Shown here: positions 47,673 through 60,749 of the stretch, in pieces | How positions within the stretch are numbered: position 1 is the first letter of the stretch | Layout of the letters: every line of letters starts with the position of its first letter | From: Setophaga petechia | Lineage: Eukaryota; Chordata; Aves; Passeriformes; Parulidae | Assembly: GCA_024362935.1 (NCBI GenBank) | Contig: JANCRA010000025.1 | Coordinates: 7,032,936-7,096,935 of the forward strand | DNA: 64,000 nucleotides | Direction: 5' to 3' | Position numbers and translations under genes: made by a program | Notes under the pieces: model-generated | Database searches by the model: none | Seen by the model: only the letters and a program-made list of their open reading frames with translations | Told to the model about the DNA's origin: nothing

Positions 47673-50600
47673 TTCAAGGACATGCATGATCTCCTAGCCC
47701 TGTGCCTGTGCAGGGTTTAGATCAGTGAGGTGCTACTCACCCTCTGGTGGAATCCTGACAATCACCTGAGTTACCACAACCATTGATTTGAAGTACCCAA
47801 GCTGGCTGGGGATAAAATTAGAGGAAACTGAAAAATTAAATTGCACCAAAGGAGTTCGGTGCAAATACAATGCAAGTTGTGCTCCTGCTCATTTCCTCTC
47901 AGAAAAAGAGAAAACAGCTGCTTAAGAAAGTGTGATTCAATTACCATCATTTTTACCTTGGCAGGCTTTATTTGAAACAGATATGGTGCCAATGAAAAAT
48001 GACTTTTGCATCTTAAGAGCACTGAGACATCTGCTCTTCACAAAGTTGCTCATTAAAGAGCTGCCAGAACTTCTTTCAACCCTCAGCCCATCTCTTCTCC
48101 TCTTCAGCAAAAGGTGATTCCCATCCCCAAAAAACAAAACAAAAAAAAAAATACAAAATAACAAACAAATAAAGAAAATTAAGGAGATAGCAATGGCACT
48201 TTGCTTAGTTTTGAAGTATAGCACTCCAGACCTTTCAGATCACCTGGGAGTGATGAAGCCATGACAGCATCGGCTCATTTGACATTTTCTATCCCAGCTG
48301 AATAAATTTAACTGCTCAAAAAACTCAGATTTATTCTGATTTAAGATTCAGCAATCCCAAAATGGAATTCTTCTGTTCAAACAGCCCCAAATAATGTTCA
48401 TTATTTTAGATTGACATTTAAAGACATTATATGAACACATAGATATAGATACACACCACCACCCCCATCTTAAAGGGGATTTGGTTAACAAGTACATTAG
48501 TACCCAAAAAGCTGTTTCTCTCCTTAGCTTAGTTAATTTAGTATGATACACTGTCAGGGATATAATGGTGTAGACAAATGCACCACTATTTTGGAGGAGG
48601 ATACAGGGTTGGTTTGTGGTTTTTTGTTGTTTTTTGAGGGTTTTTTTAATTCATTGTGTAGCTTTACAAAAGAAACTCTGCAACCTTGGAATTCTCTACA
48701 ACATACAACCTTTTTATAATACTATAAAAAAAATCTAAAAATCATTATCTGCAGCTATGGAATGAGGAAGAATGAAGATATTAATCACTATTTTTTATGC
48801 TGCTCTTTGAAAGATTTTACTACAAGATTCATACCATTATATCTCAGATATGAAGCAGTTCTTTTCTTCATAATTCAGTCTTTTGAAAAACAACAAAAAG
48901 ACCTTGGAAATTAGCTATCAAAAAATCTTCATTTTCCCTCAATTTTACAGTATTATCCAGGGAAAATTGCATAACTGCAGGCAGATGGTATACAAGAGAT
49001 GAAACAGAGGGTCAAAGATGCTTTTTCATTAAACTTTCACCATCTCCTATTGAAGGCACAGGCTGCAGAGACTGTTCCTAATTAACAAAGCACAGGTCTG
49101 GTGCTATTCAGTATTTTTATGAATAATGTCAGCAGCTGCAAAAGCTCTGAAGATAAATGAGACATAGCAGAGGATGAGCAAGTCAGCACAAGTCACTATA
49201 TGATTCTTTGTCAGGAAAGAGCAAACATAATCCTCAGATGTATAGAAAGGAATTAGGAAGCAAGAATGCAATTTTTCTCCCCTAGTAAGGTATTAGCTGC
49301 ACAGATGTAGGATTAACCAAGGGTTCCAATAACTCACTTAAAAAGGACACCAAAAATCAGGAGATGATGCAGAGAATTACAATTCTTTCTCAAGGTTATA
49401 TGAAAACTCAACATTGAGGGTAAGGAGCTCACTCTGTTTTGGAGATGAAAGCCAATAGCTGGGTGACATGACTACAACATCTGGTAAAAAGAAAAAGGAA
49501 AGAAGAAAATCACCTTGGGCAGAAATTTAAATGTCCTTGAGGCTTTTTACTCAAGCAAAGAAAACCATATAGAAAGGAAGCTTTCAGCTATACTTAAATT
49601 TAAAACCAAACACAATTAGCTACAGAGTTTTTAATCAGAGGGAGTGAACTACTAAAATTAATTGCAAACGAAACAATCAAGTCTGCCTTCCAATTTCTTC
49701 ACATGCAGATTGGATTCCTTTTCAGAAGACGCCCACAAGACAAATGCAAACCACAGGGTTCAGCACAAAGCTAAAGCAGAGTTATACTCCAGCTCTTACT
49801 CCCCAGGCCAGGCTACACAAGCCCTAAGCACTTTTTAGCCCTTGCACTCCATGGATTTGTTCATCCAGCCAAGAGCAAATTTGAATGGTGCAGCTGTAGG
49901 TACTTCAGGTGGGATTTATCTTCCCCAACATGAACTCATCTCAAAGTTTGCTGCCCACCCTAAACACACCAGGAGCACTTCCAGAGGTGACCTCTTGCAG
50001 TCCAGCTGTCTGTCCCTCCCTCTACCTCCATCAGGTAAGGGGGCAGCCCCAAAGGCTGGGGGGAAGAAGATGAGCAAGACCAACAGAAGCTTTCATGACA
50101 CTATTAAAGACAAATCCATTAATTGGTTACTTATTTCAATCAAACATCCCTTTACATATGTAAAATTAGCTAGTGAAGAAACATTTTCTCTTCTAAACCA
50201 ATCCCATTAATTTGTTTGCCACTTAAGTAGTCTCTGAATACAAGCCAAAGAAATATTTTGGAAAATCTAAATAGCTGTGCATGATGCAGCTTTCCAGAGA
50301 TTTACTCCAGGCACTTGAGAGAGAAAATCCTAGTAATTGGAAAAAGAAGATAAAGCCACTAAAGAACAGGAAATTAGAGAGACTAAAGTGGCACAGCAGG
50401 AAGGATGGACAGATAACACACATGCATCAGCAATTATTTGTGATTTAAAACCATGCAAGAAACATGTTTTGTATGATCCTTAGAGATTATTTCAAAGGAC
50501 AGACACAGGGTATTACAAGTTTGAAAAAGAGCATGCTAGAGGTCTCTCTTTGGTCAGAGGAAGGTACACAATGCAAGGCTTGAAACATGAAAACTACAGA

Positions 50601-51469
50601 TATCCATTAAGCCCAGTTCTGTTAACAGTCCCCTGGTTTTCAGGGCACATTTCTGCACCCATGCAGGGAAGGCTCTTGAATTCCAGTCCCTGAGCTTTGG
50701 AACACAGCTACAATTAAGGAAAGGAAAAAAAAAAAAAAAACAGACGATCTCACACCCACAAAAATCCACACATTCCTTGAGTCCTTGAAAATACATTTGT
50801 AGCTTGAAAAGAACGACAAGATGATAAGCTGACACTGAGTACACAAACTCTCATCTTTTGAAAGGCAGTAAAAAATTCAGACAATGCAGTAAACAACACA
50901 GAAATACTGTCACGCCCATGACTAGAAAAATTGCCTGCTAGCTGGTATTTAGAAAAACCTGCTACAATAGAAATTAAACCAGTATGAATTTACATTTAAT
51001 TCATACCTCCAGTATTAGTGGCCTCCATAGTGCCCCCTGACATTTAAACCTAAACAATAATTTGGAACAACAATCACTTTTTAGGTTTCTATTAGCAGTT
51101 TGATCCACCCAGGCAAATAGTAAGGACAAGACTAGAATTTCAAGCTTCCCTATAGACTCTCCTAAAACACAGGTCTAATTAATGGAAAATAAAACAAAAC
51201 CATAACCTGGCAGTATAATTTCTACTAGGAAGGCCCCGTCTAATCAAGAATTCTTTTCATAAAAAAATGGGCTAATGTAACTGCAAAAAATCATTCTTTT
51301 CAGCACAATTTCCATTTAATCAGAGCCGCTAGCACAGAGACTTGCTACTGGGCAATAACCCTAAATATGTGTAAGCATCCAACCCTGTTTTATTTCAGAG
51401 AAATCATCATAAACTTAACAGCCTGTGCTATCCTTAAGGCAAACCTTACATATTTAATATATACATGTA
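47673..51469. other. Non-coding stretch, no recognised repeat family
   Basis: AT-rich unique sequence. A-rich simple stretches lie at 48130-48180 and 50709-50740 (a 16-A run). The plus-strand frame at 49842-50210 (122 codons) contains a good CAGGTAAGG donor-like site at 50032-50040, but the matching exon would be closed by stops in the relevant frames. Confidence 0.5.
51464..51469. repeat. Target-site duplication, left copy (CATGTA)
   Basis: Precedes the family B LTR. The partner at 51783-51788 reads CGTGTA, matching at five of six positions. Confidence 0.75.
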
Positions 51470-51782
51470 TGTTATCATCTTATTGCAGGGGTTCCATACT
51501 GTTGTCTCCCCTCACAAAAGTTCCATACCTTCTTGGCATTTCTCGTGGGCAGCTCCTCAGAGCACTGACCTTTCCTTCTTCCCAAAGCACCCAACTGACT
51601 CCAGTTCCCTCCTCACCCAGCCACCCCACTCTTTTATAGCACTCTGATTCTCACTGGTCACAGCTGTGGCCTGTTAAAGTCAGGCCTGTTCCTCATCTTT
51701 GATAATTGGCCCAGCTGCAACTCCTTAGGGGTAAGGTTACTTTCTACACTGTCTTTATTTCCTTATATTCTATCCCCCTACA
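51470..51782 (-). mobile_element. Solo LTR, family B, copy 3 (313 bp)
   Basis: Plus strand begins TGTTATCATCTTATTGC and ends CCCCCTACA, between CATGTA and CGTGTA. Read on the minus strand, the CTATAAAAGAGTGGGG of copy 1 is preserved at about 51626-51641, so an intact TATA box points left. Other shared blocks are TCGTGGGCAGCTCCTCAGAG (51543-51562) and CACAGCTGTGGCCTGTTAA. It is the most complete of the three family B copies. Confidence 0.9.
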
Positions 51783-52917
51783 CGTGTAAGCAGAAACAAA
51801 TGGCACAAAACATAAAAAGTTGAGGCCTAAAAACCAGGCTACTTGATGTCTGTAACAAATTTTGCACCCTAAACTATCAGTTAAAATCTCTTTGAAGACC
51901 ATCCATGATGAACTGAGGGCTGCATCCAGACCTTCTTCAGGCAAGGGGAGGTGCACAACACAAAACCCTTAACACTGAACTCGAGTCCTTGGACCAACCC
52001 ATCCAGCACCTTACAGAACACAGAAGCCTCACCCATCAGATTATAGCAGGAGGGAAAGGAAACACCATCAAAATATTTCAATATATTTCTCCATTCCTGT
52101 AGAGCAGGCTACAAATGTTCACATTTATGCACTGCCTGACACAGAAACATCACTAAATTGTCAGCTAACCAGCAGGAAAGTCAATCTCTATTTCAATTCT
52201 ATCATGTATCTGACACTTAGTTAGCCCAGAGGATCAACCCAGACTGCAGTCAAAATAAAAGTACAGTTTTGTTCTGAAATTATCAAGTCTTCTCTTCCAC
52301 TGTTGTCTTTCTTTCCCTCAGAAAAGAGGATAAAAACTTTGACATTTTAGGATTCTATGCTTAGAATTTTATGGGAGAACTAACAAGGAAAAAAGGACTT
52401 CTCTAAATACCATTCCAAACTACTCACCAACAGATAAGAAAGTCACAGAGTTCACTCCTTCCCACACAGCCCCAGAAAAAAAGGATTCCAGAAGCTCAGT
52501 TACAACCCCCAAGTTATAGTTCCACTGCTGAGCTACTAAAGCTGTAAGACAGAAGAAATCACATTATTTAAGCCCTTACTTAGCCAACCAGGGCTGAGAA
52601 TATTCAGATACCTTTCAGGAGGCACCAGCAGAAGCAGCACATTTCACACAAGACAGACACACAGCAAAGAGAAAGGCTACAAAGGACCAGGCAGCTCCCA
52701 CAGCCAGCATTCCTGACCACACAGGAAACAATGCAAACCAGGTAAATATACACTGATAAAAATGCAGAATCTCCTCCCAAGATAAGCAGGACTCACAGCC
52801 CTGAGGAGACTCCCCAGATATCCCAGCACAGCCAAACCCCACTGTTCTGGCACTCACCCAGCTGGCAAGCTTTGCCAGGCCAACAACTCTCCTTGGGTGC
52901 TCTCCCTTCTTCTCTGA
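51783..52917. other. Non-coding stretch, no recognised repeat family
   Basis: Unique sequence of 1.1 kb between a family B and a family C LTR. Short open frames only (up to 104 codons, minus strand, unrecognised). Confidence 0.5.
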
Positions 52918-53332
52918 TATGGCATTCACATTCTCTGAAAAATCCCTTCACCTAGGATTTTTCTCCTGGGAAGCTGAGAGGCCTCAGAGAAAAAGGTTCT
53001 TATCTCATTTACTTCTCCTCTGTTTTGCTCATGTGGAATGTGTTTGGAGATTGTTTATCCACAGGTGATTGTTTCACTGGATTCTGGTGTGAGTTGTTTT
53101 CACTCATTGGCCAATCAGGGCCAAGCTGTGTCAGAACTCTGGAGAGAGTAATGAGTTTTTCATTATTATCCTTTTAGCCTTCTTGTAAGTACCCTTTCTC
53201 TATTCTTTAGTATAGTTTAGTATAGTATTCTTTAATATAATTTAGTATCATAAAATAATAAATTAGCCTTCTGAGAACATGGAGTCAGATTCATCATTCC
53301 TTCCTTTGTCTGGGGACAATGCAAATACAATA
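52918..53332 (+). mobile_element. Solo LTR, family C, copy 4 (415 bp)
   Basis: Starts TATGGCATTCACATTCTC and ends GCAAATACAATA, between CTCTGA (52912-52917) and CTCTGG (53333-53338). Contains a CCAAT box within TTGGCCAATCAG (53107-53118), TATA-like TAGTATAGT tracts around 53205-53230, and an AATAAATTAGCC polyadenylation motif near 53259. Both terminal dinucleotides are TA here. With copies 5-7 it forms the longer subtype, which begins TGTGGCATTC or TGTCACATTC. Confidence 0.9.
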
Positions 53333-54224
53333 CTCTGGTAGAGAAATACGTCTCCATAGGACAGGTACAGCCAACCAAAAAAACTTCCCCAAAAAGCCCC
53401 AGGACAGCAGAAGGCACAGCCCCCTTGGCCAGTGTGAACCCACCAGGAGTGCTGCTCCCTGCCCCAGCAGCACCACCCCAGCATCAGGAGGCTGAAGCCA
53501 AGCAGAGGAGCAGAGCAGGCAGCTGGAGAGATGGTTTATCTTATTTCTTCACTGCAAACACGGCAGGTTTGTTTATTTATTTGTTTCAACCTCCCTGAAG
53601 CATCAGAAAACTTCAGAATAAGCACAGCAGACCCTAAGCCAAAGCTTAATCACAGCTCCTGTGCTGTTAGCTGGCCCTTATTGAGCTGGCCCAGCCTTCA
53701 GGGACACACAGCTGAAGCAGACAGACTGCCTGAAGCTTTCAAAACCAGCTGCTCTCTAATTTGCATGGCACTGAAAACATACAGATCAAAGCACTAGTTA
53801 CCAACTCTGGTGTGAAAACTAAGGCAGGGAAATAGCTCCTAGAATATTCCTTAGGATCAGTCTGTAGCTTTTGAATCAGAACCCCCATGACTTCTCTGTT
53901 GTACCCACAGGACATCTCTGCCCCTCGAGAACTACCTCTTTACCCTTCTCCTTTTATAGCCTATTTTATTTTGCAGCTGATCCTGTTGCTAAGCCATGCA
54001 GCAAAAAAAAAAAAAAAATTAAAAAAAAAATTTAAAATCCCCTACAGATTTCTTTTCCACACAATATTACTGAAATTTTTTAGTTAAGGACTGGAGACTT
54101 TCCTTTCCACATGATATTTCCAGAACTGCATTAAAGAACAATCAGCATTGGGCAATGAGGAAGACCTCCATAGGTAAGGGTGAGTAAGCAAAGGCAGTAA
54201 TCTCTTATTTTGGCAAAACAACAG

Positions 54225-54263
54225 CAGGAATAATTAGTATGACTACAGGCTTAATTATTCCTG
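54225..54263. repeat. Hairpin with perfect 12-bp stem
   Basis: CAGGAATAATTA at 54225-54236 is the exact reverse complement of TAATTATTCCTG at 54252-54263, with a 15-nt loop. No T-run follows, and no function is suggested. Confidence 0.8.
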
Positions 54264-55093
54264 TGCTCTCATGGTGGGACTTGAGGGAGAGTGAGACTAC
54301 CTGGTCTCTTTGAATTGCTGTAAATTCATTCCTGTAAACGCCAAATGTGCAGAAAAACTGGGTCAGCCTGGTTTTCTTCAAACACTCCAAAGCAGCCTCT
54401 TATCCTGAGATGCTCTCCCTGGAAAAAATTCTGTCAAAATTCAACATCTCTTTAATTATTTCTGCATGCAGAAGATGGGGCACCCAGACCTGGCTGGCAG
54501 CACACAAATGGCTTCACCTCCAGTAAGGCACCAGCAATGCAGCAGAAACCACCAGCAGATTTCATGTACCTATGTACAAAAATTCTCCTCTCTTGTGGCA
54601 GGTTTAGCACTAAAACTGTCACCTCAGTCAGTACTGAATCCCTGTGAATTCAAAATGAGCTCCTTCGTGCCTGTGTACAGCTCAAATCAAAGATGTTATC
54701 ACTCAGGATTTGTGGGAATGTCTGTGTCATTCATAAATTATGAACTAGACTTCTTTAAGCCATGGTAATTACTATAGGTATGCAGCACTGCACAGAAATG
54801 TGATGTTTACAGAGCAATGCCTCACTAAAATGTCAATATTATAAAGCCTGTAACTGATTAAATTATTCTGGACAAGAACTGCAGCAGATATGAAACAAAC
54901 CAGCTTCTTTTGATGCTGACAGAGGCAGCACAATTTACCAGCTGTAAATTGCAGCTACTTTTCTGCTGCTTTCTTGCCCTCTGTGGCATCCATTACAGAG
55001 CATGATCCCCTGCACATCTGATGAAGTTAGAAAATAGTCTTGCAATGCAGTTCATTTTCCTTCACAACTCTCTAAAGGTATTTAAAGACGGGA

Positions 55094-55287
55094 AAAATAT
55101 TTGGGGAATGTGTTACATTATTATGGCAGAAACAAAACAAACAAACAAAAACTGTTGCAGAAGATACAAATAACAGTTTAATTTTCAGAAGAAATATTTT
55201 GGGAATGTGTTATACTATTATGGTTGGAAAAAAACCCAAACAAACAAACAAAAACTATTGAAGAAGATACAAATAATAGTTTAATTT
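55094..55287. repeat. 97-bp tandem duplication, two diverged copies
   Basis: Copy 1 (55094-55190) and copy 2 (55191-55287) share AATGTGTTA, ATTATGG, an (AAAC)n tract followed by AAAACT, then GAAGATACAAATAA and AGTTTAATTT. They differ by scattered substitutions, so the duplication is not recent. The internal AAAC repeats probably favoured slippage. Confidence 0.9.
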
Positions 55288-57616
55288 GAAATGAATACCT
55301 ACTGCAACCTTTTCCCCACCCCATATTTTTTCTAACGACTTTGCACTGCTATTGCAAAGAAGGTAGAAATGCACCAATCCAAATGACAATATATGTGCAC
55401 AAAATTGATACAGCCTGGGAAATAAAAAAGGCTTCCTTCGGAATTGAAAGGCAAACCTCAATTTATTTTAAATTGCTTTAAGCTTAATTTTGAAACTGTT
55501 TCATTAAAGTCAGTTACAGATGCAAGCCTAACTTGTAAATTATGGCCAAAGTTATTGTGACCACAAATACAACAGTGATTGCTGCAAATTAAGATTTTTC
55601 CCTTTGTTTGAGATGCCATCTCAAACCAGTTCCTGCTGGCATTTATATACTACCACAAATCAGTGTGGATAGAGACAGAGAGGATAGGAGAGTTGCTGTT
55701 TATTTACTGTTGCTTGTTGAGGGAAGAAGAACCAACATTGTCCATTTCCTCTCCTGGAAGTGGTGGCTCACAGCCCCCACAGAACAACCCAAATTCCAGC
55801 CACAGCAGACCCAGCCCTGTGTGTCTCAGGGGGAAGGATGGATATTCCAGGGATCCTGCTGGTTCATGAGTATCTATCTGCCCTCTGAATGCTGTTTGTT
55901 CCTGGAGGATAAGAGGCCTGCACATGTTCCAAGTTTCATGTCTAGATTACACTTATTACTGCATAATGAGGAAAACTGACACCCCCAGTACTCTCCATCA
56001 AGACATGGTTAAACAAACCTTTAGCAATAAGCTCATAAAAACAAAACCAATTAATCTACAGTGCTCATCTAACACCAGTATCCCAGTTCCAGCTAGTTCA
56101 GGTGGTCTTCCACAGGTATTAAAAGTTAATTCTGCTAGGGACAATCCAGTGTGCAGCCTTGTCTGGTGAGATGCTCCTTTTATAAATCTGACCTCTTGTT
56201 CTACATTCCTCTAATTCACCTTTTTGGATGGGATGAGGGAATTCAAACAGAGAATCAAAGATCCTCCATAGATTTCACATGTACACAGTGAGTTTTGAAG
56301 CCACTTTTAAGAACTCCTTCACTCAGACTCACCCCACAGTTGAAGAGGAAAGGACATCTGGAGGTCATCTGCATTTCAGCATGGAAGGTAAGCCAAGTTC
56401 AGGAACACAAATTTAGGCCTAACTATCCAGGGCAAACAAGGAACAATTCTTACCCTGTTTTCTATGGAGTAACTTGAAACATCTTGATGGCAAATTATGA
56501 TCAAATTTGACTAAAGGACACAGATTGCAAAGAGGATTAATCTCTCCTATCAGCTCTGTAAAAACAGGCAGCCAAAGGTAGCTATCTTGATATTAAATTA
56601 AAAAAAAAAAAAAGCAGCAAGAATATTAATTTTCCTTTACAAAAAGTAACATGCAATAATTTCATGAAAACAGAAGGGTTTACATCTCATAAAAAAACCA
56701 AGAAAACCAAACTACAAACTGCAGTGCCAGGACATCAGGTCATTTTTGACTCAGAAGGCAGAGCACTGTGCACTGAGTCACCAGTGCTTCCAGTCTGCTG
56801 CCAAGTCCTCCCATCCAAACACCTTATAGTTCTGGGAATGCCATAATGAAGTCACTGTCAGAGCTGTGTGACTTGACACTATGAAGAACCAAGTTCCTTG
56901 CCAGCAAAATTCTGTTGATTTCAGGAGAGGTGCTACAGCAGATCATAATTTACAGTGCTGTCATGGAGTCCCATACTTTTATTGAAAAAAACAGCCTGAG
57001 AAATATTCACTGCAACTGGCTCTGCATACCTAGTGAGAACAGATAAAAATCACATTCTGTATTAGCACCAGTGCTTTTGGCTGCAGGCCACAACATGACC
57101 TTTATAAAAATAAAGTGACCAACAGAAGAGATTTTGGGCATGAATATGTTAAAACACAAAATTCCAGTGTAATTTACCATAGTTACCAGAGTAGAAACAG
57201 AACATGAATTTTAAAAAGCAATTCAGGGATGAATATCCTCCTCATTAGACACAACTTACCAAGGATACTTTGCATTCTTGCACTGCTTAGTGGGAGCCCA
57301 GTACTCTAAACCCATGGATCATGACTGACATTGTGAGATTCTCAGTCAGTCATCTTCACTATCATGGCACCAGCTGTCAGCTTCCTGAAAATGTCAGCTT
57401 TGTGGCCACTGAAGGAAGAAGGTTCTTTTTGTAGTAAAAAATTTGGAGGAATAATGTACCCTTGGATACCTAAGTTTAAATTTCCGAGTTATTGCCATCT
57501 TTTTTAGCAGAAGTCTGGCAAAGAATAAAAAGAAAGTTGTGAAAGAAGCCTCTGAAGCCCTTAGGGCCACAAAGAGGGAAAGAGGTTCCACCTGTTCAGC
57601 TTCCTTGACATCTGGG

Positions 57617-58036
57617 TATTGTATTTATGTTCCCCCCATACACAGGAAAGAATGATTAATCTGACTCCATGTTCTCAGAAGGCTAATTTATTATTTTATG
57701 ATACTATAATATATTAAAGAATACTAAACTATATTATACTAAAGAATACAGAAAGGATACTTACAGAAGGCTAAAAAGATAATAATGAATACTTGTGACT
57801 CTTTCCAGAGTCCCAGCACAGCTTGGGCCCAATTGGCCAATGAGTGAAAACAACTCACACCAGAATCCAATGAAACAATCCCCTGTGGGTAAACAATCTC
57901 CAAACCCATTCCACATGAGCAAAACACAGGAGAAGCAAACGAGATAATTATTGTTTTCATTTTTCTCTGAGGCTTCTCAGCTTCCCAGGAGAAAAATCCT
58001 GAGCAAAAAGATTTTTCAGAAAATGTGAATGTGACA
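57617..58036 (-). mobile_element. Solo LTR, family C, copy 5 (420 bp)
   Basis: On the minus strand it begins TGTCACATTCACATTTTC (58019-58036) and ends ...ATACAATA at 57617. Flanks are TCTGGG (57611-57616) and CCTGGG (58037-58042), five of six matching. CCAAT appears as ATTGGCCAATGAG at about 57831-57843. The 166-codon minus frame at 57739-58239 runs through this LTR into its flank and is not a gene. Confidence 0.9.
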
Positions 58037-60346
58037 CCTGGGAAAGAAGATGGACGAGAGGAGCTTTCAGACTGGATGAGGCATGTGGACAGGACAATCT
58101 GTGTCACACTGTTCCTGGCACTGTGCTGCCACCACTCACAGCCCACCTCCATGGCCAGATGCCACCCCTGCTGCCAAGGGGATGAGGAACAGCTGTTGAA
58201 CGACTGTGCTGTGACAAAGCAACCAGATGCTCTGTCCACCTCTGGGCCCCAGGTGCCACATGGGTGAAGGCAGGGCTCAGATCCACCACACCTGGGAAGA
58301 AGAGCCTACCTCTGGCAGCTGCAGCAGCTGGATCACCCTGATCCTGCACAGCACAGCTGATTCTGTGTGTGCCACACATGAACTGGGTGAAGGACAGCCA
58401 GGAGATAAGTAGTTTGCTTTGCTTCTTTTCACCTTATTAATAATCTAGACAGTGAAACCCACTTTTTGTGAGAAGAGTCTTTAATCAAACAGGGCTCCAT
58501 TGCATAAGAGCTTGATGTTACAACAAAAGATGCACAAACCAGTGAACCATCCAACAATTTAGTTTTGTGATTTTCCACCACTGCCTAAACAAACAGAGCT
58601 AAAGGTTTGTGACAGCTGCTTGTGTTTCCACTATCTCTTTTAAGATCTCAAAGTCCAAAACCACATTCTAGAGAAGCAACTGGCAGAAGGAAATTATTTC
58701 TAACAGCTCATCCACAGAAAAGGCCCCATTTTATTATTAATTACTCATATTGCCATAGAACCTAATTGTCCCAGCCAAGAATAGAGGCTCAGTGTGTTCA
58801 TTCAGCACAAACAGGAGGGCAAGGGCAGGCCTTGCCCCAAGGACCTTGCCCTCTACAAACTCCTGCTCCAAGCTCCACGTTAACCACTGCCAGCTCTGCA
58901 AGAAGCCTCATCTAGAGCTCAACACACCCCAGGAGATTTTAGCTGGCCTGAATTCCCAAAGAACTGCAGAAGTCTCACCTCACAGATTTAAATGAAGATT
59001 TCCCTTGTATTCCCACTGTAAAGGTCCCCCCACATGCTGGATCTCACTACAGTAAAGCCTGTCACTTAACTTTTCCCCTGCAGCAATAGGAACAAGGGGT
59101 ACTTTGTGGGGTGAGGCTACCCACAGACAGCAGGCAAGGAGATGCATTCCTTGGAGGGAGAGGTGGCTGGAATTTGGTTTCTCCCACCAGCAATGAACAA
59201 CTAGGTGTATGGAAAAAGCAAAGGAAAAATTAAGAGTCTCAACCAGCTGCTGGGATTAGTAAATGCTGATGTGAAAATCTCAGTCCCAGAAGAGAAGAGT
59301 TGTGGTTCAGGAAGAGATAAGTGGGAAGGAGGAGGAAGACTGCAAAAAATTGTGGGATGGCAGCCAGAAGCAGTCAGCTTCCAAAGGGGGAAAGGGCAAA
59401 GCAGAAAGGGGAGCTGGGGGTGAGAGATGGGGATGTATTCCAGGACCCCAGGTACTCTACACGTGCTCTGTATCAGCAGAATATGTGGGAGGGGACCACA
59501 AAGGGAAGTTACAGCCCACAGGGGACAGGGTGCTCTGATGAGGTGCTGAGGATCTCTAAGGACAAGGGCTTTTGCCACGGAAACACTGCCAAATAATGAA
59601 CAGAGAAACCAAACTAAGAGGTTTATCTGAGGTTTTTTTTTTCATCCTCATTTTTCCTTTAGCTTTCTTTGTGATAAAGTAGCAAAACTACCATAACCCC
59701 ATTCCTAAATGGCCTTACTGGTCACCCTGGCACCAGTGGGAGACACTGCCAGTCAGTGAGCACAGGGCACTTGACTGCTCTTGCTTTCTGGTTGACTGGC
59801 TTTTTTACATGCAAGGATTTGGAAGATAAATGACTAGACTGAATCTGAGAAAAATCCATGTTTATCTTGTGATTTAGTCAGAGATTTCCTTTGAAAATAT
59901 GGCTGAACAACCTATCCCACCACAGCTTCTGCACCTCTATTACTTGTCTGTAAATGCCCTTATTATTCCTTAATATCAAAACCCTGACTACTTCCACAGT
60001 AGTGGAAAGTCCTACCTCCACAGTAAAATCTCTATTCTTCTATTTATACACCTGCAGCTCCTTGTGCCAGGCATTGCAGAATCCCCAGGTGTTACTGTCA
60101 TGCAATAAATAACAATTTATCCCACCCTGCTGGGACTCAGTGTGCCAAACTGCAGCTCACGGAATGAGCAGCTCTCCAAATTTTCAGGCTGTTCTGCTTT
60201 CCCAGAGTGCAGCCTGTGCTGCCACAGGGTAACAATAACTAGACCTGCTTACCAACAAAACCACCTTTGAATAACTACAGCTGGCTTAAGTTGATGGTCT
60301 ATTGCACACTACTTTGTGTGCAAGTGACACTTTTCAGACACACACA
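58037..60346. other. Non-coding stretch with GC-richer patches
   Basis: The first 380 bp (58037-58420) are GC-richer than the surroundings but CpG-poor. A purine-rich patch at 59200-59590 keeps all three plus frames open for 70-90 codons, which is a composition effect. No coding match recognised. Confidence 0.5.
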
Positions 60347-60749
60347 TGTGGCATTCACATTCTCTGAAAAAATCCTTTCACCAAGGATTTTTCTCCTGGG
60401 AAGCTGAGAAACCTCAAAGAAAAATGGTAACAATTCTTCTCTCATTTGCTTCTCCTCTGTTTTGTTCGTGTGGAATGTGTTTGGAGATTGTTTACCCACA
60501 GGTGATTTGTTTCATTGGATTCCGGTGTGAGTTGTTTTCACTCGTTGGCCAATTGGGGCCAAGCTGTGCTGGGACTCTGGAAAGAGTCACAAGTATTCAT
60601 TATTATCTTTTTAGCATTCAGTAAGTATCCTTTCTGTATTCTTAGTATAGTATAGCATAGTATTTTTTAATATAATATAGTATTATAAAATAATAAATTA
60701 GCCTTCTCAGAACATGGAATCAGATGCATCATTCCCTGCAAATACAACA
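60347..60749 (+). mobile_element. Solo LTR, family C, copy 6 (403 bp)
   Basis: Starts TGTGGCATTCACATTCTC and ends GCAAATACAACA. CACACA hexamers lie on both sides (60341-60346 and 60750-60755), though they are low-complexity and so weak evidence alone. CCAAT lies in TTGGCCAATTGG (60545-60556) and AATAAATTAGCC near 60692. Relative to copy 7 it lacks about 16 bp near the 3' end. Copy 7 lies opposite, 682 bp away. Confidence 0.9.

Larger units (their letters stand above)
53333..57616. other. Non-coding stretch with a tandem duplication and A-runs
   Basis: Unique sequence of 4.3 kb. It holds two A-runs at 54001-54030, a 12-nt-stem hairpin at 54225-54263, a 97-bp tandem duplication at 55094-55287 and an A-run at 56600-56612. 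Open frames reach 123 codons (55608-55979 plus), unrecognised. Confidence 0.5.

Noticed and set aside
49807..50034. Plus-strand exon with a good acceptor (CCCCAG) and donor (CAGGTAAGG)
   Set aside because: All frames that I checked across it hit stops, so it is not coding. A non-coding exon cannot be supported without RNA data.
52918..58036. LTR copies 4 and 5 as the two ends of one provirus
   Set aside because: They are in opposite orientation, each has its own target duplication, and nothing viral lies between them. The same holds for copies 6 and 7.
57739..58239. 166-codon minus-strand frame as a gene
   Set aside because: Most of it lies inside LTR copy 5, and it ends in flanking non-repeat sequence.
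59200..59596. Three overlapping plus-strand frames as a coding exon
   Set aside because: All three frames are open at once because the strand is purine-rich and poor in T; no protein match.
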